From: Cephalothrix spiralis
Taxonomy: Eukaryota > Nemertea > Palaeonemertea > Archinemertea > Cephalotrichidae
Reading direction: 5' to 3'
Length of the DNA stretch: 29,016 nucleotides
Assembly: GCA_032353305.1 (NCBI GenBank)
Contig: JAUCNG010372260.1
Coordinates: 1-29,016, forward strand
The translations under genes were made by a program, and so were the position numbers. The stretch's first letter is position 1; each line of letters opens with the position of its first letter. The notes below the pieces were generated by a model. It was not told the origin of the DNA. It searched no databases and worked only from the letters and a program-made list of their open reading frames with translations. This document shows, in pieces, positions 12,801 through 24,800 of the stretch.

Positions 12801-15800
12801 CTTTGGATATAGCCAATATTCTTCATCAAGGACTACTACAGGACAAGTCAAATTGGGACAGACCTCCCTTCTTGATTTCAAAGCTGAACACACTTCAACC
12901 AAAATGGAATTGGTTTTCAACCTCCTTGACCAAAAGCTTATTGCCAAAATCGAGAACCCACATGATGTAATTCTTGCAACATTCAACTTTGAAGAAGCCT
13001 TGATTGGAATCAAAGCAAGTGGGAACATGGAATTTACAAATATATTTGATTTCCATGGCAGTGCTAAGATAACAACACCTTTCCAAGGTTTCAAGTCTCA
13101 AGCATTGAATTTTAAACACCTTTGGGACAATGTCAAATGTAACATGAATTTTGAGATAGATTCTGACAGTGGTAAATACGCATTTACAAACTTCTTTACA
13201 AACGAAAGAAGTCTACAGATCAAGACTGATATTCAAGGTCCATATGGAATGTCATTAAACTTTGATTTAAATCATGCATCGAATCCAAGAGATTCAAGAA
13301 TAAATTTCATTAACAACGTCGTTTTTGAATTCACAGCATTAGTTGTCCGAATTAAGGTAGAGAGCGATGTCAAGGTCAACGGTTTGAATGACATAACTGC
13401 CAATGTTCATCTTACGTCACCAATTAAAAACTTTGAATTTGTCATCGTCGAGATGAAACACAAAGTTGAAAATAACAACTGGGAACAAACAGTAGAAGTA
13501 CATTTACCCCCACGACGATCCTACAAATTAGCAAACAAATTCGTAATGCAACATGACAGCTTCTATAACAGCGCTGAATTTTCAACTCCAGATACAAAGT
13601 ACCATGCCAAATTAACTCACAATGGATTCACAAGTCGATGGAACAATAATCTTCGTGTCGAACGTAACGACAGAGACCTTGCTTCATGGAATATTGCCTT
13701 TAATGGATTTAGAGATATGTCTGCCAATCTTAAATGCAAACAACATTTCATTGACCTTTCACATAAACTTAATTACTTAACTAAGTGCTTAACTAAGGCG
13801 ACAGCAAGCATTCAAGGAAGTGAATATTCTATGGAATCTTTACTCAATTTCCAAGACAACGTCATTGATGTGAAATTGGTTGCCCCAAAGATCAATTCCC
13901 GTGTCATGATCATGCATGAAAGCGGCGAGGGTATTAAGAACACAATTAAAATGAACTGGAACCACCATCGTGTCTCATCAGTCATAACCTACAAACAACA
14001 ACAATTTTCCATTGTCGTGTCAAGCAGTTGTCAATACCTTCAAGATGCTTCTTTCACAACAACCCTGAAGAATGGTCAAACAACCAGACTAACATCAGAA
14101 TTAAAAATGAACACCTATGGAGATTATAAAATAGATTTGGCATATAACTTAGATGATCAAGTTTTGATCACTGCTAACGTTGAGACACCAATCCGTTATA
14201 TTGAAAATCCTTCATTGAGAATTCATTATCAAAGGAAGACATTCTCGTCTGTGATCAAAGCCGGCATTTATGAATTGGTATGTGATGTTAATGCAGCTGA
14301 TATCAATAACCTTTCTGGTGCCTTGAGAATCAAGAATCCATACTACCCAATAGATACAGCATTTAAGCACAGCAGTCGTGGATCCAGATACATCACTGAA
14401 GGTACATTTAGCTGGCAAAGCGGTAAATCAGTAAGCTTCAAATCTGATGTTGGTACAACCAATGGTATTGCATCAACATTCGAATTAAGTACTCCATTTA
14501 ATGCTCTTCGGTTCCTCAACTGCAATTTCGCTCTCTCTGTAGCTGATATCAATAACCTTTCTGGTGTCCTCAGAATAAAGAATCCATATTACCCAATCGA
14601 TGTGTCATTCAAGCACAGCAATCGTGAATCTAAATACATCACTGAAGGTACAATTAGCTGGCAAAGTGGTAAATCAGTTAGCTTCAAATCTGAGGTTGGT
14701 ACATCTAATGACATTTCATCAACTTTCGAATTAAGTACACCATTTACAGCTCTTCGTAACCTCAAATGGAATTTGGCTCTTTCTGTTGCTGATATCAATA
14801 ACCTTTCTGGTGCTTTGAGAATAGAGAATCCATACTACCCGATGGATGCATCATTCAAGCACAGCACTCGTGGATCAAGATACATCACTGAAGGTACATT
14901 TAGCTGGCAAAGCGGTAAATCAGTAAGCTTCAAATCTGATGTTGGTACCACCAATGGCATTTCATCAACTTTCGAATTGAGTACACCATTTACAGCTCTT
15001 CGTAACCTCAAATGGCATATGGCTCTTTCTATGTCTGATATCAATAACCTTTCAGGTGCTTTGAGAATGGAGAATCTATACTACCCAATAGATGCATCAT
15101 TCAAGCACAGCACTCGTGGATCCAGATTCATCACCGAAGGTACATTTAGCTGGCAAAGCGGTAAATCAGTAAGCTTCAAATCTGATGTTGATACAACCCA
15201 TGGCATTTCATCAACTTTCGAATTAAATACTCCATTTAATGCTCTTCGGTTCTTCAACTGGAATGTTGCTCTTTCTGTAGCTGATATCAATAACCTTTCT
15301 GGTAACCTGAGAATCAAGAATCCATATTACACAATCGACGCATCATTTAAGCACAACAATCGTGAATCCAAATACATCACTGAGGGTACATTTGGCTGGC
15401 AAAGTGGTAAATCAGTAAGCTTCAAATCTGAGGTTGGTATAATCAATGACATTTCATCAGCTTTCGAATTAAATACACCATTTACAGCTCTTCGTAACCT
15501 CAAGTGGAATGTTGCTTACATAAATAAACGATTGACCTTTACAGCAGCAGTAGGTGGTTGGAAAGGTGAAGCAGATATCCATGTACCACATGCACTCCAG
15601 AGCAATGGTATGGTTAAAATCAATAAGGACTTCTCAATTACCCATCAACATAACTACAGATACGGACAATGGAACCAGAAGGCTGAAATGAAATATGGTG
15701 AAAAGAAGATCATTTACGATGGGTCTGCCACTCTAACGGACTCTAAGCTCAACATCTTCATGAACATTAAATCAAGCTGCCCTCAATTCCGTGATTTCAC

Positions 15801-18800
15801 ATTCAAGTATGACATTAAAAAAAACAGTGGTCAGACACACGTAATGGAAATCAAAGTTGATGAGAAACAATTACTCACAACCGTGAAAATCGACTCATTG
15901 GCAAAATTATCACTTGATGTCAAAGCAAAGAAATATAACCGTGATGTTCTATCAGTTGAGTTCAAGCATGAAAAGGCAGGTGGTTGCAAAACATCATTTG
16001 TTCTAAGATCAAATGAGAAATATGTTACTTATGAATCAAACATGGATGGTTCAAATGCATATGCAATCCTGAAATCATCTTCTCCATACATCAAGGAAAC
16101 TTCATTGAGACTTACCAACTCCAATTCTATGAAGACTGTTGATGTAACTTTCAATGAGTTTAACCTAAATGGTAAATTGTCAGGAAGGAACATGAGGAAT
16201 ATAAGAGGACAATTGAACATCAAAAGAGAAAATTCTGAATTGTTGAATATCCAACATTCGCATACGTCTGAAAACCAAAAGGTCATTGCCAATTTCGAAA
16301 TGAAATTCAAAGACAATGCTCCAATAACCTTCCAGAGTGAATGTGATCATTCAAGGAAATTTGATGTCAACATGAAGGTGAAACTGACTACTCCATTCTC
16401 TATCATCAGCAGAGCCGAAGTTGCAATGGAAAGCAAAATTGTAGATGGTGCACGAAAATGCATGATGACCTTGAAATACAACCGAATCAACTTTGAAAGT
16501 TCTGTTACATATAATGGTGAATTCATGAAGTCTGACACACAATTGGTTACGCCAGATATCACAACTAGATTGACTATCTCGAAAAACCGTGACTCAGTAT
16601 CAATGCAACTGATGAAAAACAACGCCAAGGTTGCACAAGCTACCATCACATTCCAACTCCCACAAATGAGATTGACAGCAGAAGTTATGAACAACAAACT
16701 TGAAATTACCGCGTACAACAGCCTGCCCAAATTGACATGCTTTGTTAAGTTCAATGACTATGAACTTGATGCAGCAGTACAATACTACAGCATCAACCAG
16801 TTCACAGGTCTTATTGAAATCAAGAACATTGGCCGTCTTAATTTTGAAAACATGAACAACGGCGATATCTGGACTGGAAAAGCTAAGCTCACTTACCAAA
16901 GAATGTACGTTGAAGTTTTACATCTTTTCAAAAAAGGAGAATATTCATTTGATGTAATGACCAGCTTTAAGGAGATGTCAGTTGTCGGATTGAAATACAC
17001 CCCACGTAATGACGGACACTACGTAACCCTCGTCTACAACCAATATAGACTCGTCGTCAACTTGGACAATTTCTCCATCAAAAAGATGAACATTGTTGCT
17101 AATCTTATGCATAAGAATGAACATTTTGCCACCTTAAACGTTCAGCACAGATTTACATCAAGCAATTATGTTACTGATGCCCGACTCCAATTACCAGCAG
17201 GCAAGTCTGTACAACTCCAAGCTAAGTATGTTAATGGATATGGTAGCAAACGTATGCATTTGCTATGTAAGTATCCAAACCACAATTTGTATGCCTCAGT
17301 AGAACATAAAACTGGAAAATGTGGTATGGTTTTTAAATACAATGACAACACATTAGAAAATAATGTTGTTTATGGAGATAAACCATTGGTCAGCACCATT
17401 AGGGTTGATATTCCAGTACTCAATATCAATGAAGCTACAGTGATCATTTCTGAACAGAGAGAGGGATTCCAAATTGAAAGTACACTCGACAGAAAACCTT
17501 TCGCTACTCTTAAGGTTCAAGTCAGAAAGCAACCCCTTTCCTGGTGCAAGATTGAATTGATTAGCAATAACCATTACATGCCAAGCGGATTCTTAGAAGC
17601 TGCTAACAAGAAAACACGAACTGGCTACGAACACAAGTTAACTCTCTCAATGGGTGAACGCCAGTTTTCAAGCCACTGGACTGTTGAAGGAACAAGCAAC
17701 TTAGAAGGTCAAGTTCAATACAGAACTAATGGCAATACAATCGTTGCTAAGTTGAATGGAAAACGTACTTCAAATAGCTGGGAATTAACCTGTGAAATAA
17801 ATGATGGAAGAAACGGAAACGTTAACGTAAAGTCAACAGGAACTCTAAGTCCATTCAAGACAACTCTCCTTGTTTCATCTCCATTGCAATCCATGAAAGA
17901 CTTGAAATTCGAAATAAACCTCGAAGACCCAAAGTTGGAACTTTCTCTTAATGAGAACAGTCAGCAGGCAAGCCTTCGAACTTACAGGAGCCGATCTAAA
18001 AGATCACTCCGTTTCAGAAGCACAATTCCAGGCCTTGAAAATATGCATTTCTCATTATCAAACGAAGATAATGAAGTGAAAGCAGAAGCCAATTTCAATG
18101 AAAAGAAGTGGGAAGCAAGTTTGCGCCGACAAATGAATGGACCCTACAAATTCGACGCTGTTGTAAAAACGCCAATGAGATTGCTGAAACACGCAACTTT
18201 TTCGATGACCCATGACGGAGGCATTAAATCATTCACCAACAAAGTTGAAATTTACCACCATATCATTGGACCAATCCAAACCGAAGTAGCTGCACGATTG
18301 GGAAAACATACCATAGTTAGAGCCAAGATGACAACACCTTTTGACATCATAAGAACAACAAATGCTAATCTTGAATTTGACATCACAGGTGAAAACCCAA
18401 TTTCCTTGAGCGGTAATCTAGGTGTCAACGACAATTACGTTTCAATCACCACTTCAATCGACGCCAAGTCACTTAGCAACATCAAAGCTATGGCTCAACT
18501 GCAGACTCCATTCTCTGGCTTAAGAAAACTTGAAGGGAAGTTTACACACAGAGGTGAACTCTCAAACTTCATGACAACATTCGACTTGACTTGTAATGAA
18601 AAACGCTACCAAACCACAATCTCTTTTGAAAATAGGAATTCAAAGATGATCCTCAATGTTAAGACTCCATTCAGTGGCCTAGAAACTCTTCACGCAACAA
18701 TCGAAAAGACCGAAAATGGTGCCAAACTCGTAGCTTCAATTCCCTCAGCTAATGTTGCACTTGATGTTCAGATTGATTCCATGTACAAGAATATCAAAGC

Positions 18801-21800
18801 TATGGCTCAAATGCAGACTCCATTCTCTGGCTTAAGAAAGCTTGAAGGAAAGTTTACACACCGCGGTGATCTCTCAAATTTCATGACAACATTCGAATTG
18901 ACCTGTGCTGAAAAACGCTACCAAACCACAATCTCTTTTGAAAATAGGAATTCAAAGATGATCCTCAATGTCAAGACTCCATTCAGTGGCCTAGAAACTC
19001 TTTACACAACAATCGAAAAGACCGAAAATGGTGCCAAACTTGTAGCTTCAATTCCCTCAGCTAATGTTGCACTTGATGTTCAGATTGATTCCATGTACAA
19101 GAATATCAAAGCTATGGCTCAAATGCAGACTCCATTCTCTGGCTTAAGAAAGCTTGAAGGAAAGTTTACACACAGAGGTGATTTATCAAATTTCATGACA
19201 ACACTTGACTTAACATGTGAGGAAAAACGCTACCAAACCAAAATCTCTTTTGAAAATAGAAATTCAAAGAAGATGATCCTCAACGTCAAGACTCCATTCA
19301 GTGGATTAGAAACTCTTTACACTTCAATCGAAAAGTCCGGAAATGGTGCCAAAATCTCAGCTTCAATCCCTTCAGCTAGTGTTGCACTTGATGTACAAAC
19401 TGATCCAATGTACGGTTCATTGATACTCAAACGAGAGGACCAACCAGACATCAGCACAACAATCAAGATTGAAAACGGAAGAGTCCTGAAGATTGATGGA
19501 ACATTGAATGTCAATGCTAAGCGCTTCATTGTAAAATCAACATTGCAGACAACAGACAATACAGTCTTCCTCGCTGAATTCAAATCAACAGTACCATCCT
19601 ATGAACACATCGAATTAAAATTCTCCAACAATCGTCTTAACAAGAGAATTATGGGTGATGCTTCATTATTCTACAGCTACAATAAGAAGATAGAAAGCAC
19701 ATGGGACATCAATGCCAACAATGCAAAACGTATGACAGCTTCAGTTAACATTAGAACTCCATTTGAGAACTTGAGATTGATTCGTGTCTCACATGTCCAT
19801 AAATTGAGAGATGAGTCTGCTTCATTGAAGTCAGAGATCAAGGTTGAAGACAAAGTCATGGGTGTCAAGGCTGAAATCACCGAATTCCCTAAGTTTGGTT
19901 TTTCTGTCGAAATCCAAACTCCTATTTCTGGCGTTGAGAAGATGGGATTCCTAGGAAATATGTCCTCAAATGCTGGAGAAACAAGAGTTGGACTTACAGC
20001 ATTCCTTAATAAGAAACAAGTTGGAGCAACATTAAAGTTTAAAGGATTTGAAGTTAAAAATCACGGAATCGGTATTGATTTGGTTTCATCATCATTTCAG
20101 TTTAACGGACAATACGATCTTCTTATTTCACGCAACAGCATGACAGTAAAGGTACAGACAAGATGCAATGATAAGAAGTTTAGCATTGAAACAACTCTTG
20201 TCAAATCACCAAATCCAATTATCAAGGTTTGGTTGACTTCACCATACATGATGTTGAGAACAGCTGGAATAGAAATCAACTTCTTGGGCAACGCCAATAG
20301 GTTCTCATTGAAGTCAAAATACAGCCTGAATAACGAACCCACAGAAATTGAATTATTCTTCACTCGTGACGAAACCAAAACTGTTAATATCAGAACCAAA
20401 ATTTCCGGTCACGCTTTCAGTAGTCCAATTGAATTAGAAATTGATGGTAAGAGAAATCCAAGAAACATTGCCGTTAATACGAATCTGAAGACACCATTTG
20501 AATACATCCGAAATGGACGTCTGTCAATCAACCACCAAGGAGGTCTTGACAACTTTGCAACTACTGCAACCGGACATTATAATCAACACCGCCTCAGTTT
20601 CAACACCGGCCACCGACGATTCCAAGAAGGGTTCATCAAAGTTCAGAGCACACATCCTTCAATTGATGGCTTGAAATTGTCACTGTCCAAAACTGACAAT
20701 GGTTATGCAGCCCAAATCACATATGCTCCTTACAAGACAATCAGCGCATCACTTGGTGGAAGATGGCCTTCATTTTCTGAACGTTCAAGTGGTGATGTCA
20801 CCTTCCAACTAACAACACCATTCAGAAGCATTCGTGAATTGCTTATCAACACCAAACATCAACACAATGGTCTTAGTTTCATCCAAAACAAACTAACAAT
20901 AACAATGAACAAGGAAGCTATGTTTGAAACAACAGTTAATATTCGATGCTCTGATAACAATTACGTCCTTAGCTTCAACATGGTTCATCCCAAGCCAACA
21001 ACACTGCAGGTTGTGTTTAACAAAGGGGATTCAGCTACCAACTTCGCCATCACTTACAACCAAAGAGAAATTGTCCGCCTTACTGTTACTCAAAAGGATG
21101 AAAGCACATATTACAGAAAGAAGAGCGAAACTAGCATTCAAATAACTCTCCCAACAAGAGTAATGAGAGCTGGAACAACTATTGATTCATCTAGATATCA
21201 GAAGATATTTACTGGTGAATTCGTTTGGGACGCAACCAAGGACAGAAAGGTATCTTATAAAGTAAAGGTTAATGACAGATCCCGAAGCTATCAACGCAGT
21301 TTAGTCGGCGACTTTGAACTCTTCACACCTATTCGAACCATCAGAGCTGAATACAGCCACACTGATGACAAGAAGAAATACAACACTGAAGTTACAATGA
21401 TGTGGGATGCTGCCCGTAATACCGAACGCAAATTGACCGTAAAGACACAATATGAAGATGATGGAAGCAACAGGAACGTAGAAGTAAGCATTAGACATCC
21501 AAAAATGGAGAAGGATTTGGTTATCAGAGTTCGCACTGTTCGTGACAGCAGAATGATTTTCTCCGGACGAACTGAAGTTGAATATTCAAATGATCCAAGT
21601 GACAAATTGGTGTTTTCTGGTAGCCTAGGCAACCGAAGCAACAATTATACCGTCAATATGCAGCTTTCTCACCCAAGAAGTTATTTGAATGTCAATATGG
21701 ATTCACATGTAGCTGACTCCGATTCCATGATGTCTGCCGGTGTAAATCTCAACTACCTTGCTGTGCGAAGAGCTCAAGAGAATATCTACTTGAGAACAGA

Positions 21801-24800
21801 AATTAACAAAATCAAGAAGAACATCAAACTCCAACTTAACTCACCAATCCAGAACATCAATATGGTTGGAAGCATGCAAGAAAAGAACAACGGCTTCACA
21901 ATTAATGTTAACAATGATTTAGGAAACAACCGAAAGGTGGAGTCTAATCTTGACATCAACACCTCAGACATGCCATCATTTGACTTCAGTGTGATGTACG
22001 ATTCCGAAAACCCAAGTAAACAGTTCCATATTGCTGGAAAGTACTTGAACAATAAAGAATTCACCCTTGAATCATTCAAAACTGAAGGTTCACAGAGAAT
22101 TACAGAAGCTTTGTTCGCTGTCCATCTTAACACAACTCGCCTCCTCCATACCAGAGTACACTGGAGACCAGAAATGGTCAATGAGTACAAGGCACTCCTT
22201 GTTGAGAAGTACAACAATATTCTTAATGAAGTAGCAAACAAAGGTGAAGAAATGGAAAAACAATTTGAAGTTGAATACGAAACTAGACGACGAATCATCG
22301 CCAGAAGCCTTCCAGATATTTCTCCTGTTGCTGATTACTTGAAGGAAGAAATTGCATCATTCAGTAGCGATTACAACACAGTCACAGTTGAACTTAAACG
22401 CATGTACTATAGAAACGAGTTTTTCGTACGTGATATCACTGACATGACCAACACACTCAGGTAAATAGAAATAATATTTATTTCCAAAAACATCTAAAAT
22501 GATTAGGCTCGAGTATATAATTTTAATAACGGTGTCGTAATGTGTTAATGATCTAAAAATATTTTGACAAGATTCGTGGCTATTTTCGCAATAAATATTT
22601 TAAAGGTTATGTTACAAAAAGGTAGTGCCAAAATAAGGCGGGATCAGCTTTTGTTGTATCAGGGAGTATCAGTCTTTCCAAAGAGGAATATGAATGAAGC
22701 AGGGAATGTTGGGTCCAAGATCCCCTTGCTTTGAAACAAACTTTAAAATGCAACGAAATCTTAAGCTTTAATTCTTACTTATTTTCAGGGAAAAGGCAAT
22801 CAGAATTGGATATCAGGTCAGCCGATTTATAGATAACGCACATAGATCAATGCAACTTCGTCTTGCTGCATTCAACCGTAAAGTAGATGCATTTGCCCAG
22901 GATATCATTGACATCATTGCTGACTTCGTCCTTCGATTCCGACCAGGATGGCAAAGATATGCTTATGGTGCTATCAGAACATACATGGTTACATCACAAT
23001 CTGTACGTCACAGATCAGCAGAAGCTCTTGAATTTATCCAGGAAGTCGGAGACAGCGTTACAAACTATCTCGATGATAACTTCAATTTTATCACCTACAG
23101 AATTCAACCATATGTACAAAAAATGATCAGTAAGTATAAAAAATATCATATAAGGACTGTTACTTTTAATATGTTTCTGTACAAGTAATAAATATATTAT
23201 CTTAAATGTAGGGAATTGAAATAAAACCAGTATTGTATTTTTTCTCTCATTTAATAACAATATTACTCTGAGCTTTCTTTGACTCAGTCAACTAACTCCT
23301 TCCTAATAAAAAACGTGTATTTTTGTTGAAATTTACATTATTTGTCACCCAGTTTTTAAGCAGAAACCTTCATACAATATTCTTTTTTACAGATTTCAGA
23401 AATGAAATGCGTAAACGACTTAGATCACAGAAGGAAATTTCAGTATGGGATATCATCGTAGATTTTACTGCAGAAATGACCAGTGAGTTGAGAGAGCATG
23501 TTGACGAAGCGATCTCTTACTTAAGCAAGATGATGGGTAAAAATATCAATGACTTCCTCGCCGACCTAAATACAGTTGTAGCTGACCAACTACGATCATA
23601 CTACAATCTAGGAAATGTGAAGACTCAAAGAATCATGCACGTTCTCCGAAAACTTTGGGGTAACATGAAATCTGAAGAACGCATCAGCAGAATCCTTGAC
23701 ATCACTATGACTGAAGTAATGAACTTTGCCACTGCTGAATTTGATGAATTCGCACGAAGCTACAAAGTTCTATCAAGATCTGGATTCACAGTCTACAACC
23801 CTAAACAAGGTGAACTTCAAGCTGAGCTCCATCTTCCTGTTGAATTGCCAAAACTTCACCAACTTCCAAATCTTCACATGAACGAACTTTCAAATGAAAT
23901 CAGCAGATTATACAACAAGTATGTGCCAGAGACACCAAAATCAGATTACTCATTCTGGGACACCTACTACAAGTATAAACCAACTTCAGATATCAAAGAA
24001 TGGGTACCTCCATTTAAAGGTAAATAACTTCTTTAAGTTTTATGCCATCAATTGAATGGTCCCATAAACGTTAAGAAATTTAAAGATCCGTTGAACTGAT
24101 CATTGGGGACATGAACCAGTCCATACGTAGCTATTGCTATACAGGAACAAGTCACATTGTTCGCATTTGAATTTATTTTATACGAATTAGAATTTAAAAA
24201 ATGTTAGTTTTATGTGTGAATACTTTGATACAAAACATTCAGTTGAACACAATTATTTGAATTTACACAAAGTCGCATAAAACAAAATGTAAAGGTTATC
24301 ATAAGCATTTTACTTCAATTACTGGATATAGAATCATGAATACATTTAAAATCCAATGATGAAAAATTAACATATCGGAATCTTTATTTCAGGTCATGCA
24401 ACCGTAATGCACGGCAAGCATTTCAAGACATTTGATGGACGTGAGTTTGAATTCTCTGGAGACTGCGACTACATTCTCTCCCGTGACTTCCGAGATGCCT
24501 CATACAGTGTATTTATCAATTATGAACATGGTCAAAAGCTGTCACTGACAATCGATTCAAACGGAAAGCAAGTCAAGATCTTCAATGATGGCAAGGTATG
24601 TTTATTGACATTTTGTTTGAAAAGAAAAGTTTGGCTTCCTTAAGCCGAGTTTGATTTACATGCAGTCTAAGGCTCCAAATGCCTATTTAGTTAAGCGCCA
24701 CAAAATTAAATATGTCGCAAAACATGAGAAAGGAGGAATGCAGATATTGTTTCATAAATAGGAATAAAACATAACATAACATAATAAAATCTGTTTTAGA

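Noticed and set aside
14343-15317. Four repeated - strand open frames of about 70 residues
   Set aside because: They recur every 246 bp only because the + strand repeats do. They are shadow frames.
8059-22464. A separate gene starting at ATG 8059 with stop at 22462
   Set aside because: The frame extends upstream to an acceptor at 8043 in phase with exon 11, and the stop lies just past a GTAAAT donor. It is an internal exon.
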